From: Synechococcus sp. UW69
Lineage (GTDB): Bacteria > Cyanobacteriota > Cyanobacteriia > PCC-6307 > Cyanobiaceae
Direction: 5' to 3'
Assembly (NCBI RefSeq): GCF_900474185.1
Contig: NZ_UCNW01000011.1
Span: 1-64,000 of the forward strand
DNA length: 64,000 nt
A program made the position numbers and the translations under genes. The notes below the pieces were generated by a model, which saw only the letters and a program-made list of their open reading frames with translations, ran no database searches and was not told the origin of the DNA. The stretch's first letter is position 1. Every line of letters begins with the position of its first letter. Shown piece after piece: positions 16,647 through 25,338 of the stretch.

Positions 16647-16984
16647 CAATCAAGAAGACGCAAAGTCTTGAACACTAAACAGCCGAAAAGTGCATGGTTC
16701 AATTAATTTTAGAGGATGCGAGCCGCAAGACGATTTCACATTTACCAGCTGAATCAGCATCAGACTCTAGCGAGCTTGCCGCCTTCATGGGGCTCGCCTC
16801 AGCGAAAGCGAATCAGCCATTAGCGCCAACGGGAAAAGCAGCACATACAAATGCAAAAAATCATAAAAACGCTTTTACGCAGACCGCCAAACAATCAAAA
16901 GCAAATAGCGAAACAAATAGATCAATCAAGCGCCGAGGCCATTCTCAACTCTTGTCGCAGCAACAACGATTTCTGTCCAACCAT
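16647..16984. other. AT-rich stretch without a convincing gene
   Basis: About 340 bases, richer in A and T than the surroundings. A plus-strand frame from 16694 reads a Lys/Asn/Ser-rich low-complexity sequence and runs on antisense through the next small gene, so I do not accept it as it stands. The part before 16984 could still hold a short real gene. Confidence 0.4.
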
Positions 16985-17176
16985 CTAGAAGCCCGTTGCC
17001 CCCTTTCGTGTCTTCGGCTGCATGACCTCAATTGTCTTGGGTCTTGTAGTGCTCGAATACCAAACTCTTTGCGCTTCGTCGTAGCTCTCGACATCCTTAA
17101 ACGACCCATCACTCAACCACACACGGTAGTGATGTCGGTCATAGGGGTCCGAACTGGTTTCGGTGAACTGTTTCAT
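16985..17176 (-). CDS. Small soluble protein of picocyanobacterial type
   Basis: A 63-residue protein (MKQFTETSSDPYDRHHYRVW...) predicted as a compact beta-rich fold with VWLSDGSFKDVESYDEAQRVW and a basic tail. The sequence style, with aromatic and charged residues well spread, is that of a real small domain, and I recall similar proteins in marine Synechococcus. No known function. It stands alone, with an 120-base upstream spacer that should contain its promoter. Confidence 0.6.
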   Translation of the reverse strand: MKQFTETSSDPYDRHHYRVWLSDGSFKDVESYDEAQRVWYSSTTRPKTIEVMQPKTRKGATGF

Positions 17177-17298
17177 GCGGCTGAACAGGGCATAGGAGCA
17201 GTTCTTGTAAGAATCTGAAAAACCATTTTATCGAGAGAAACTCATAACTGCATAGAACCTCTATCCAACACATGATGATATTGAACAGATCCTCTTGA

Positions 17299-18537
17299 TC
17301 AGTCATATCCCATTCTTGTGAAGGCTTCGCGCCGAACTTCTCTGTACTGCTCCGCCACATGTTTTCCCCATAACCCCTCCCAATAGAAGAAAATCACGCC
17401 GTGACCACGATTGCGGGCTAGGCGTACTTTTTGCTCCAAAACGGCCATGGATGTGGTGCGTTTGCCGAATCCCGCCAACACGCCGATCTGAGACGGAATT
17501 CCCCAGCTGCGGGCTTTGCGCAGGGCGGGTTGATCCAGGTCCTTCGCGAATCCTTGGACGGAGTAGGCGTAGTTCTGCACCACCAGCTCTTCAATCAGCC
17601 CCCCCAAAGCCCAGAGCTCCCAATCCTGAAGCCAGAGGTTGTATGCCTGACGAAAGGGGCCGGGAGACAGGCTGATCCGTGTGGAGAGTTGCTCCTTCTT
17701 GAGACGCTGCCGTAACTCACGCAGGAGAGACGTGAGTTGGTTCCGACGCCATTTCATCCACTGTCGATTGCTGTGATCCCGCGGTGGTGCCATTCCCGTC
17801 TCTTGTTTGTAGAGCGCCACGGTGGTGGGGTCGTAGCCGAATTGAACCGGCCAGGCGAAGTGGTCGTCCAGTTGCAGGCCATCCAACGGACAGCGCTTTA
17901 ACGTCTCCACCACCAAACCAATGAAACGGGCACGCACCTCCGGATGGGCAGGGTTGAGCCAAGCCATCCGATGGTTCCCGTGCATGGTCATCCAGCGTTG
18001 GCCATTCGCTTTGGCCAACACCCAGCTGGGGTTCTTGCGGATAACAGCTGAATTCGCCGGCTCCATCAAGCCGTACTCAAACCAGGGCATCACCTTGATG
18101 CCGCGGCGCCGACCTTCAGCGGCCAAGGTGCAGATGGGATCAAGACCGAGCCCCGCCTTCTGAAGCGGTGGCTCGACTGGAGCGAAACGGCTGCGGTGAA
18201 AGGTGGTTCCTCGGCTCCAGACATTGGGCACCACACGATTGAATCCAGCCTCCTGGAGCTGCTGCATCGCTGCGCTGATGCGCTTCCTGTCGTAATAGAG
18301 CTTGCTGGGGCTGTTGGTCAGCCACACCCCCATGGTGCTCCGGTTCCGCAGAAGCCGGTCCAATCGGGACTCCGCCATCAAGGGAGCCGGAAGCGCTGCC
18401 ATCAGGCTGGCCAGGGCAACGCAAGCCAGTGGCCTCCAGCGCTGATCCACTGCTGTTGAAGCACCGCACCGCACCGCAAGAGTCGCTCGAATCAATCGCG
18501 ATGCAGCCGCAGCAAGCCCGCTCGTTGAACAGTCCAT
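17299..18537 (-). CDS. Exported glycoside-hydrolase-like protein (GHL10/DUF187 type)
   Basis: A protein of up to 412 residues with a TIM-barrel fold of the glycosyl-hydrolase-like 10 family. Seen: TMGVWLTNSPSKLYYDRKRI, FNRVVPNVWSRG, GIKVMPWFEYG, and the acidic CPLDGLQLDDHFAWP that marks the active-site strand. Family members are thought to act on peptidoglycan or other glycans at the cell surface. The annotated start has GGTGG just upstream, 17 bases past the prs stop; a GTG at 18450 would put the signal peptide (LACVALASLMAALPAPLMA) at the very N-terminus and may be the true start. It follows prs closely and may share its transcript. Confidence 0.78.
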   Translation of the reverse strand: MDCSTSGLAAAASRLIRATLAVRCGASTAVDQRWRPLACVALASLMAALPAPLMAESRLDRLLRNRSTMGVWLTNSPSKLYYDRKRISAAMQQLQEAGFNRVVPNVWSRGTTFHRSRFAPVEPPLQKAGLGLDPICTLAAEGRRRGIKVMPWFEYGLMEPANSAVIRKNPSWVLAKANGQRWMTMHGNHRMAWLNPAHPEVRARFIGLVVETLKRCPLDGLQLDDHFAWPVQFGYDPTTVALYKQETGMAPPRDHSNRQWMKWRRNQLTSLLRELRQRLKKEQLSTRISLSPGPFRQAYNLWLQDWELWALGGLIEELVVQNYAYSVQGFAKDLDQPALRKARSWGIPSQIGVLAGFGKRTTSMAVLEQKVRLARNRGHGVIFFYWEGLWGKHVAEQYREVRREAFTRMGYD

Positions 18538-18554
18538 TCCACCGAACCCAGCAT

Positions 18555-19550
18555 TCAGCGGAACATCGAGCTCACGGAGCTCTCTTCGTGGATGCGCCAG
18601 ATGGCTTCCCCCAGCATGTTGGCCACGGAGAGAACCTGAAGCTGAGGGAAGACCCGATCCTGCGGAATCGGAATGCTGTTGGTCACCACCACCTGTTCAA
18701 ACAGGCCCTCGACGGAAAGACGTTCGCTGGCGGGGGGTGAGAACACAGCGTGGGTGGCGCAGGCCAGCACCCGTTCAGCTCCTTGCTCCCGCAACAACCG
18801 TGCACCTGCACAGATCGTGCCGCCGGTGTCGATCATGTCGTCAATCAAGATCGCCGTTCGGCCAGCCACATCACCGATCACCGTGAGGCTCTCAGCCATG
18901 TTGTGACCGGTGCGGCGCTTGTCGATGATGGCCAGCGGGGCATCGTTCATCTGCTTCGCGAACGCCCGGGCACGCGCCACACCCCCCACATCCGGAGACA
19001 CCACGACGACATCCCCCAGATCCTGAGTGGAGAGATAGTCCACCAGCACGGGTGATCCGTAGATGTGATCGCAGGGAATATCGAAATACCCCTGAATTTG
19101 GGCGGAGTGCAGATCCATGGCCAGCACACGATCAACGCCGGACTGCACCAGAAGGTTGGCCGTGAGCTTGGCCGTGATCGACTCACGACCGGCGGTTTTA
19201 CGGTCCGCTCTGGCGTATCCGTAATAAGGGACCACAGCAGTGATCTGCCGCGCTGATGCCCGTCGGCATGCGTCCACCATGATCAGCAGTTCCATCAGGT
19301 GGTCGTTCACCGGCGCGCAGGTGGGCTGGATCAGGAACACATCGCAGCCCCGAATCGACTCCTGGATCTGCACATACAGCTCACCGTCCGCAAACCGCTT
19401 GCAGACGCGGGGGCCATCTGGCACACCGAGATAAGCAGCGATCTCCCGCGCCAGAGCGGGATTCGAGGTGCCACTGAACAGACGCAGACGTCGGCTATCT
19501 GGAGCCATCTGCTCCTGTTCGGTACGGGCTGCTGTCAGGAAACTGGTCAC
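18555..19550 (-). CDS. prs: Ribose-phosphate pyrophosphokinase
   Basis: A 331-residue enzyme making PRPP from ribose 5-phosphate and ATP for nucleotides, His and Trp. Motifs: RRLRLFSGTSNPALA at the N-terminus, YYGYARADRKTAGRESITAK, the catalytic flexible loop region, VVSPDVGGVARARAFA and the PRPP loop ILIDDMIDTGGTI. I take a GTG at 19550 as the start (TSFLTAARTEQEQM...); the open frame extends further but into a Trp/Arg-rich sequence that does not belong to the family. The M at QEQM-APD is another option. Divergent from the gene at 19583. Confidence 0.93.
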   Translation of the reverse strand: MTSFLTAARTEQEQMAPDSRRLRLFSGTSNPALAREIAAYLGVPDGPRVCKRFADGELYVQIQESIRGCDVFLIQPTCAPVNDHLMELLIMVDACRRASARQITAVVPYYGYARADRKTAGRESITAKLTANLLVQSGVDRVLAMDLHSAQIQGYFDIPCDHIYGSPVLVDYLSTQDLGDVVVVSPDVGGVARARAFAKQMNDAPLAIIDKRRTGHNMAESLTVIGDVAGRTAILIDDMIDTGGTICAGARLLREQGAERVLACATHAVFSPPASERLSVEGLFEQVVVTNSIPIPQDRVFPQLQVLSVANMLGEAIWRIHEESSVSSMFR

Positions 19551-19582
19551 GGCGCCCGCGTAACGAATTCTGCTGTAATCCG

Positions 19583-20107
19583 ATGGTAGAGGTGAGCAGC
19601 ACCCCCATGTCCAAAGGTTTCCCCCTGCTCGTGGGTGCGGGCCCACTTCCAGAGCTGAAAATGCGCCAAGCCTGCGAAGCCTTAGCCCAGGCCTGTCAAT
19701 GCCCTTTGACCACCGTTGCCAGCGGTGCACCACCCGCAGCAGTCCTGCAGAACAATCCAGCTATTAAAGGGCTTGTGCGGCTAAGCGGTGACGCAGCACA
19801 GCCAACGCCGCAGGGTGATGTCAGCTGGTTGCAGGCCCTGGCTGACTGGCGTCAGACGGTGCTGCTGCTGACAACAGCCGACAGTGATGGAACGATCCCC
19901 GGCACGGCCCCGGCCTATGCCGCCCTCTGCCGAGAACTGCATGTCCCCCTTCTCGGCCTAGTTCAGCTCCAGGGCCCCTGGAACGGCCCTGCACGACGCA
20001 GAGACGGCCTCAGCTGGCTGGGGTGGATTCCCGATGAGAACCATCCAGATCAGGCCGAATGCATCGAGGCTCTCGCCCGGAGACTGCAGCTGCGCAGCCC
20101 GGGTTAA
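19583..20107 (+). CDS. Conserved-looking soluble protein, unknown function
   Basis: A 174-residue protein with an alternating alpha/beta layout: GFPLLVGAGPLPELK, then QTVLLLTTADSDGTIPGTAP and VPLLGLVQLQGPW, which look like strands and loops of a nucleotide-binding-like three-layer fold. It has no classical motif. A start at the second ATG (19607) is equally possible. Its last bases overlap the stop of the convergent LCP gene. I do not recognise the family. Confidence 0.6.
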   Translation: MVEVSSTPMSKGFPLLVGAGPLPELKMRQACEALAQACQCPLTTVASGAPPAAVLQNNPAIKGLVRLSGDAAQPTPQGDVSWLQALADWRQTVLLLTTADSDGTIPGTAPAYAALCRELHVPLLGLVQLQGPWNGPARRRDGLSWLGWIPDENHPDQAECIEALARRLQLRSPG

Positions 20108-21036
20108 GGCTGGGGCCAGAGGGGACGGCTCACCCCGGATTTGATTTGGCGCAACGTCTGCTCACCAGACCGGTCGGCCAGCGGTAGGCGGGTGATTGCT
20201 GCAGGTTCAGGGCTGGCGATGATCGCCGCGGCCAAGCTCAACTGTTCCGAACGACTCAAGTTGGTCTCCACGTCAGCATCCAGTTGATCCACCAGAGCAG
20301 GGATCAACTCAATGCCACTGGGAGCCTTGACCTGTTCGATCAAGGCCTCAACAAGAATGTCCTGGCGCTGACGACGCTGGGAGACATCTTTGGGGTCTGG
20401 TAGGTGACGCACCAGCTGTTCCGCCTGGACTCCGTTCAGGCTTTGGCGCCCAGCCTGGAGATTGACGCTGTAGCCCTGTGCCTTGTCTTGGCGCTGGTAA
20501 GACTGCCCAAGCACCACCTCCACTTCGCCAAGTCCGTCCACCAAACGGCGTAAGGCCGCACGGGGCATGACCACATAGCGCTTCGGGTCGCCGTCCTCAA
20601 GGCCAACAATGTCGTGGATGGCATCACTGACAAGGCTGACGCCGCCCTGTCGCCACAACTCCGACAAGCGGCCTGGATCCTTCTGCCCAGGGAGCTGAAC
20701 GCCAAGCTCGGTGGGGATCTGGAGCACCTGAAGCGGCTCCCTCGATGCAATGCGAAGCATCAAAAGGGCATCGGCGTTGGCAGGCCCCTTGGGCGCGGCC
20801 TGATTCGTGGGCGCACCAAGACGATTCGCATCAAGACCAATCACCAGCACCGTGACAGGGCTCTCGGGGAAGGGAGCCAGGGTTTCAGGTTGATCTGCGC
20901 TGAGAGGAGCTCCCTGGGCAACACGATCGGGTTCAGGCCACAGAGTCGCCAGCAACCACCCGGTGACACCGAGACCCAGCAACGCTGAACCGACACGCAG
21001 CACGCCGCGAACTCGGGGTGGCGACAACCAGTTCAT
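20104..21036 (-). CDS. LytR-CpsA-Psr (LCP) family protein
   Basis: A 310-residue membrane-anchored protein: short cytoplasmic N-terminus, one helix (VGSALLGLGVTGWLLATLW), then the LCP domain with VTVLVIGLDANRLG, ADALLMLRIASREPL, LQIPTELGVQLPG and a conserved arginine pair in QLVRHLPDPKDVSQRRQRQD. LCP proteins transfer lipid-linked polymers onto cell wall. I cut the open frame at the Met at 21036, where the anchor begins. The usual DSR pattern is weaker here, so catalytic competence is unproven. A second LCP gene lies at 52051-52998. Confidence 0.8.
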   Translation of the reverse strand: MNWLSPPRVRGVLRVGSALLGLGVTGWLLATLWPEPDRVAQGAPLSADQPETLAPFPESPVTVLVIGLDANRLGAPTNQAAPKGPANADALLMLRIASREPLQVLQIPTELGVQLPGQKDPGRLSELWRQGGVSLVSDAIHDIVGLEDGDPKRYVVMPRAALRRLVDGLGEVEVVLGQSYQRQDKAQGYSVNLQAGRQSLNGVQAEQLVRHLPDPKDVSQRRQRQDILVEALIEQVKAPSGIELIPALVDQLDADVETNLSRSEQLSLAAAIIASPEPAAITRLPLADRSGEQTLRQIKSGVSRPLWPQP

Positions 21037-21114
21037 TTCGCTGGAACAAGCGCAATGGCGCTTAGTTTCGCCCAGATCTCCAGTTCTTAGCCTGGCCCCG
21101 TGAAGCCGTCCTCG

Positions 21115-22143
21115 ATGTCCCTCCGCCACGACTACCGCAACCGACCTCCCGAACAGGTGCGCGTGGTCGTGTTCGGAGCCACCGGGTACATCGGCCGTTT
21201 TGTGGTGAAGGAGCTGGTGGAGCGGGGCTACCAGGTGATTGCCTTTGCCCGAGAACGCAGTGGTGTGGGCGGCCGTCAGAGCAGAGACGAGGTCATCGCC
21301 GATTTTCCTGGGGCAGAGGTGCGCTTTGGGGATGTCAGCGATCCCGCCTCGATCACGGCCGAGGCCTTCGATCAACCGACGGATGTAGTGGTGAGCTGCC
21401 TGGCTTCCCGCACCGGCGGCCGCAAGGATTCCTGGGCCATCGACCACGCGGCGACCCTCAACACCTACGAACAGGGACGGGCTGCCGGGGTAGCCCATTA
21501 CGTGCTTCTCTCGGCCATCTGCGTGCAGAAGCCACTGCTGGAGTTTCAAAAAGCCAAGCTGGCCTTTGAGGCCGTTCTGCAGGCGGACGAAGAGATGACC
21601 CATTCCATCGTTCGCCCCACCGCCTTCTTCAAGAGCCTGGGCGGACAGGTGGAAAGTTGCCGCAAAGGTGGCCCCTATGTGATGTTCGGCGGCGGCACCC
21701 TGGCCAGCTGCAAGCCGATCAGCGAAGCAGACCTGGCCAGGTTCATGGCGGACTGCATCCAGGACGATGCCAAATGCAACCAGGTGCTTCCCATCGGCGG
21801 GCCCGGTCCGGCGCTGAGCGCTCGGGAGCAGGGAGAAATGCTCTTCCGCGCCCTAAACCGCCCCCAGCGGATGCTCTCCGTCCCCATTGCTCTGATGGAT
21901 GGTCCGATCGCCCTTCTGGACGGTTTGGCTCGGCTGTTCCCAGGCATCAAAGACACGGCGGAATTCGGGCGCATCGGTCGCTATTACGCCAGCGAATCCA
22001 TGCTCGTCTGGGATGAGCAACAGCAGCGCTACGACGCCGATGCCACACCGTCCTATGGAACCGACACCCTGGAGCAATTTTTCGAGCGCGTGGCTCGGGA
22101 CGGCATGGCCGGGCAGGACCTAGGAGATGCCGCCCTGTTCTGA
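21115..22143 (+). CDS. bciA: Divinyl (proto)chlorophyllide a 8-vinyl reductase, BciA/DVR type
   Basis: A 342-residue short-chain-dehydrogenase-like enzyme that reduces the 8-vinyl group with NADPH during chlorophyll synthesis. Seen: VVVFGATGYIGRFVVKELVE (dinucleotide loop GATGYIG), DVVVSCLASRTGGRKDSW, HYVLLSAICVQKPLLEFQKA, HSIVRPTAFFKSLGGQVE and QVLPIGGPGPALSAREQGE. These are near-diagnostic for the plant DVR/BciA clade, as opposed to the BciB type of many cyanobacteria. I use the ATG at 21115; a GTG five codons earlier is possible. It precedes malQ by about 30 bases on the same strand. It should make monovinyl chlorophyll, consistent with Synechococcus rather than Prochlorococcus. Confidence 0.92.
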   Translation: MSLRHDYRNRPPEQVRVVVFGATGYIGRFVVKELVERGYQVIAFARERSGVGGRQSRDEVIADFPGAEVRFGDVSDPASITAEAFDQPTDVVVSCLASRTGGRKDSWAIDHAATLNTYEQGRAAGVAHYVLLSAICVQKPLLEFQKAKLAFEAVLQADEEMTHSIVRPTAFFKSLGGQVESCRKGGPYVMFGGGTLASCKPISEADLARFMADCIQDDAKCNQVLPIGGPGPALSAREQGEMLFRALNRPQRMLSVPIALMDGPIALLDGLARLFPGIKDTAEFGRIGRYYASESMLVWDEQQQRYDADATPSYGTDTLEQFFERVARDGMAGQDLGDAALF

Positions 22144-22175
22144 AGTGGCCATCCTTGGGAGACCGAAGGGCCCCC

Positions 22176-23744
22176 ATGGATCAGTCCACTGTTGAACCAG
22201 CCAAGGCTGGAGGGGGGCGCTGCACTGGGGTGCTGCTTCATCCGACCGCACTACCAGGGAGTCCCGTCTGCGGCAGCTTCGGTGAGCCATGCCGCCGTTG
22301 GCTCAACCTCCTCGCTGCCCACGACATCGGGGTCTGGCAGATGCTGCCCCTGGCCCCGCCTGATTCCACAGGCTCGCCCTACAGCTCGCCGTCATGCAAT
22401 GCCTTGAACCCCTGGTTCCTGGATGGACAGGACTTGGCCAACGAGGGGTTCATCCATGAGGCAGCGCTCAGGGCAGCTCCGGGCGCTGATGCACCACTGG
22501 AGGGCGCAGAGCGTGTGGATTTCAGCCTGGCCCAGCAACGGGCCGATGCCCTGGGAAATGCACTGCTCGAGGCCTGGAGTGACCAGGATCCGGCGCGACA
22601 CACCGACTTCGGCAACTGGGTGCAGCAGCAGCGCGCCTGGTTGGAAGACCATGCCCGTTTTCAGGTTCTTCATGATCAGCACAGGACGGCTTGGTGGGAC
22701 TGGCCACTCCCGCTGGCACGACACAACAAAAAAGCGCTGCGGAGCTGGGCGGAGCAACACCAAGAGGCCTTGCTACGGGAACGGCTGATCCAGTGGCACC
22801 TCGACCGTCAGTGGCAGGCGATCCGTCGACAGGCGGCAGACCTGGGCATCCAGCTGTTTGGCGACCTGCCCTTTTACGTCAGCAGTGACAGCGCTGATGT
22901 ATGGAGCAACCGTTCGCTGTTCACGGTCAAAGAGAACGGCCAACTCACCACCCAGAGCGGCGTGCCACCCGATTACTTTTCGGAAACAGGGCAACTGTGG
23001 GGCTCACCGGTTTACCGCTGGGGACAACATCGGATCACGCGATTCCACTGGTGGCGGCAAAGAATCGCTCGCCAGCGAGAGTTTGTTGATCTTCTACGCC
23101 TGGATCACTTCCGGGCCCTTGCCGCCTTCTGGGCCGTCCCCGGTGCCGACTGCACCGCTGAAAACGGGCAGTGGCAGGCCTCACCAGGCCACACCCTGCT
23201 GCGCTACCTCCGCAGGGATGCTGGTGGCGCCCTCCCCTTGATTGCCGAGGATCTTGGCGTGATCACACCGGATGTGGAGGCACTCCGTGATGCATTCCGA
23301 CTGCCAGGAATGAAGGTTCTGCAATTTGCTTTTGATGGTCATCGCGACAATCCCTATCTGCCTGAAAACACCGATGGTCATGGCTGGGTCGTCTACACCG
23401 GCACCCACGACAACCCCACGACCCTGGGCTGGTGGAACAATTTGGATGCCGACAGCAGGGCCCGCATTGCCACGCGGGTGAATGGTGAGATCTCAGCACC
23501 CGCCTGGCATCTGCTTGACATGGCCTTTGCCACGACCGCAGGACTGGTCGTCGCCCCACTTCAAGACCTCATGCATCTGGATGACCGGGCCAGATTCAAC
23601 ACACCTGGCACCTGTGAAGGCAACTGGAGCTGGAGGCTGCGCAGCTTTGATGCTGATCTGGAGAATGCCCTTTGCGGCTACGGCACGAGGGGAGCGGTCT
23701 GGGGACGATCGCTCTCGGGAGCAGGCAGCTTGTTGACCCGGTAG
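22176..23744 (+). CDS. malQ: 4-alpha-glucanotransferase
   Basis: A 522-residue GH77 amylomaltase that moves maltooligosaccharide units during glycogen turnover. Family features: GVLLHPTALPGSPVCGSFG, VWQMLPLAPPDSTGSPYSS, FGDLPFYVSSDSADVWSN, the nucleophile region LLRLDHFRALAAFW, LIAEDLGVITPDV (acid/base Glu) and VVYTGTHDNPTTLGWW. I choose the ATG at 22176, which has GAAGGG just upstream, over the TTG seven codons before. The last 67 bases overlap the end of the convergent RodZ-like gene. Confidence 0.94.
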   Translation: MDQSTVEPAKAGGGRCTGVLLHPTALPGSPVCGSFGEPCRRWLNLLAAHDIGVWQMLPLAPPDSTGSPYSSPSCNALNPWFLDGQDLANEGFIHEAALRAAPGADAPLEGAERVDFSLAQQRADALGNALLEAWSDQDPARHTDFGNWVQQQRAWLEDHARFQVLHDQHRTAWWDWPLPLARHNKKALRSWAEQHQEALLRERLIQWHLDRQWQAIRRQAADLGIQLFGDLPFYVSSDSADVWSNRSLFTVKENGQLTTQSGVPPDYFSETGQLWGSPVYRWGQHRITRFHWWRQRIARQREFVDLLRLDHFRALAAFWAVPGADCTAENGQWQASPGHTLLRYLRRDAGGALPLIAEDLGVITPDVEALRDAFRLPGMKVLQFAFDGHRDNPYLPENTDGHGWVVYTGTHDNPTTLGWWNNLDADSRARIATRVNGEISAPAWHLLDMAFATTAGLVVAPLQDLMHLDDRARFNTPGTCEGNWSWRLRSFDADLENALCGYGTRGAVWGRSLSGAGSLLTR

Positions 23745-24598
23745 ATCCCCGGCCGCTCTTGATCCACAGGCAGGGGGTCTCCGTTCCAGAGCACCTGATC
23801 GCCAGCACCGGCGGGGGGATCCAGGCGGACCTCAATCGGGGCCTGCAACTGGAGCATCAACGTGCCGGCACTGGCCGTGAATTCAAACCTATCTCCACCA
23901 CCGCTCGAGAGCTGCAGTGCTCTGGGCTCAGCAACAACAACCTCGAGAACCCCCTGAGACTGCGTCAGCGAGCCACTCACCAGCTCAAGCCACTCCTGCG
24001 GTGTGCGTTGCTGAACCTGTTCCAGGGGCCGCAAGGCGGCGATGCGGTTGTCAGAGCCAGCCAGGTTCGGGCGACGGTTGATCGCCTCCAGATCAGCACG
24101 CACGGGCTCGAGAGTCAGGCTGTTGCGAAGGGCCAAATCCTGCTGTTGTCGGTTGATAGCAAGCAGGCTGAGCGCAATCACGACGGTGTAAACCACCGTG
24201 CCCTGCCAGGTGGTGAACACATCGATATTGCCGAGGGTGAAGCGCCGCAGACCCGCCTTTGCAGATCCGCGGCGGAGCAACACCGGCTGGGGAAGCAAGG
24301 GGTCGAGGCATCCACTGGGAAGAGCCAGGCGGATCTCGATCTGAGGGAGCATCGAGGCGAGATAAGCCCGCTCGGGCAATCGATCACGCCAGCCACGCTC
24401 CAACGCTTCGATGACGGGTGTTGTGATCCGGGTTTCATTGGCCAGGTCCCGTAGCGAGAGGCCAAGTTCCTCCCGCCGCCGCCGCAGCATCAGTCCCAGA
24501 TCCTGACTTTGCTGATCCTGGGTCTCAACAGAACCAGCATCAGCGCTGGCTCCACTGCGGGCACGGCGCCACCAAAGTCCTGGACGCTTCAGTCGCAT
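23678..24598 (-). CDS. RodZ-like membrane protein with helix-turn-helix domain
   Basis: A protein of about 306 residues: an N-terminal XRE/HTH_25 domain (LGLMLRRRREELGLSLRDLANETR), a single membrane helix (GTVVYTVVIALSLLAIN) and an exported C-terminal beta domain like DUF4115 (QAPIEVRLDPPAGAGDQVLW). This order is that of RodZ, the MreB-linked shape factor, though coccoid picocyanobacteria often lack MreB, so the role may differ. I start at the Met in MRLKRPGLWW. It overlaps the previous gene by ten bases and the convergent malQ by 67. Confidence 0.75.
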   Translation of the reverse strand: MRLKRPGLWWRRARSGASADAGSVETQDQQSQDLGLMLRRRREELGLSLRDLANETRITTPVIEALERGWRDRLPERAYLASMLPQIEIRLALPSGCLDPLLPQPVLLRRGSAKAGLRRFTLGNIDVFTTWQGTVVYTVVIALSLLAINRQQQDLALRNSLTLEPVRADLEAINRRPNLAGSDNRIAALRPLEQVQQRTPQEWLELVSGSLTQSQGVLEVVVAEPRALQLSSGGGDRFEFTASAGTLMLQLQAPIEVRLDPPAGAGDQVLWNGDPLPVDQERPGIYRVNKLPAPESDRPQTAPLVP

Positions 24599-25338
24599 GG
24601 GCGATGCAGATCCAAGGGGACAGCCCGGTCGAGCATTGGCTTCCATTCTCCCTCGCTCAACCACATCCAGCACCCCTCAGCCAGATCGCCAAGCGGCAAC
24701 CCCGCAATGACCGTGCGCCGGAGGTCAAGCACCGGATGGCCAAGGACCTCCGCCATCCGGCGAATCTGTCGGTTTCGACCTTCCCGCAGCTCGATCTCCA
24801 ATAACGAGCGCCCGCCCCTGGTCTGCAGTCGGCGCACCTCTGCGGGTCGGGTCGGTCGCCCATCCAAGGGAAAACCCCGACACCAGCGGTCGAGAACCGC
24901 TTCGGACGGCACACCCTCCACCCAAACCCTGTAGGTCTTGGCATGGCTATAGCGCGGGTGGGTGAGTTTCAACGTGAGCTCACCCAGATCGGTCAGCAGC
25001 AGAGCCCCACGACTGTCGGCATCGAGACGGCCAACAGGATGCAGTCCTGCCCGATGCTCCGGTGGCAGCAGGTCGAGCACCGTTCGGCGGCCCTGAGGGT
25101 CATCGCAGCTGCAGATCACCCCCACGGGCTTGTTCAGCAAAAGCACCCTCGCCGCGCCACGGCTGGGCAAGGCCCTGCCATCCACCCGAATCGTCTGCTG
25201 GTGCGGATCGGCCTGGTCCCCAACGCGGGCGACCTGGCCATCCACCGTGATACGTCCCGCCTGAATCCATTCCTCAGCACGGCGCCTGGAACAGAGACCA
25301 GCAGCAGCAATCAGTTTCTGGAGACGCTGACGCGTCAT
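24589..25338 (-). CDS. rRNA pseudouridine synthase, RluB/RsuA family
   Basis: A 249-residue enzyme. An S4 RNA-binding domain (RLQKLIAAAGLCSRRRAEEW) is followed by the catalytic domain with LLNKPVGVICSCDDPQGR and the signature PVGRLDADSRGALLLTDLGE, where the Asp after RL is the nucleophile. The C-terminal EIELREGRNRQIRRM is also typical. RluB modifies 23S rRNA and RsuA 16S rRNA; the sequence alone does not settle which. Its start overlaps phoR by four bases, so it is coupled to the phoBR pair. Confidence 0.9.
   Translation of the reverse strand: MTRQRLQKLIAAAGLCSRRRAEEWIQAGRITVDGQVARVGDQADPHQQTIRVDGRALPSRGAARVLLLNKPVGVICSCDDPQGRRTVLDLLPPEHRAGLHPVGRLDADSRGALLLTDLGELTLKLTHPRYSHAKTYRVWVEGVPSEAVLDRWCRGFPLDGRPTRPAEVRRLQTRGGRSLLEIELREGRNRQIRRMAEVLGHPVLDLRRTVIAGLPLGDLAEGCWMWLSEGEWKPMLDRAVPLDLHRPCD

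Noticed and set aside
16694-17218. 174-codon plus-strand frame
   Set aside because: Low-complexity first half and antisense to the better 63-residue gene in the second half.
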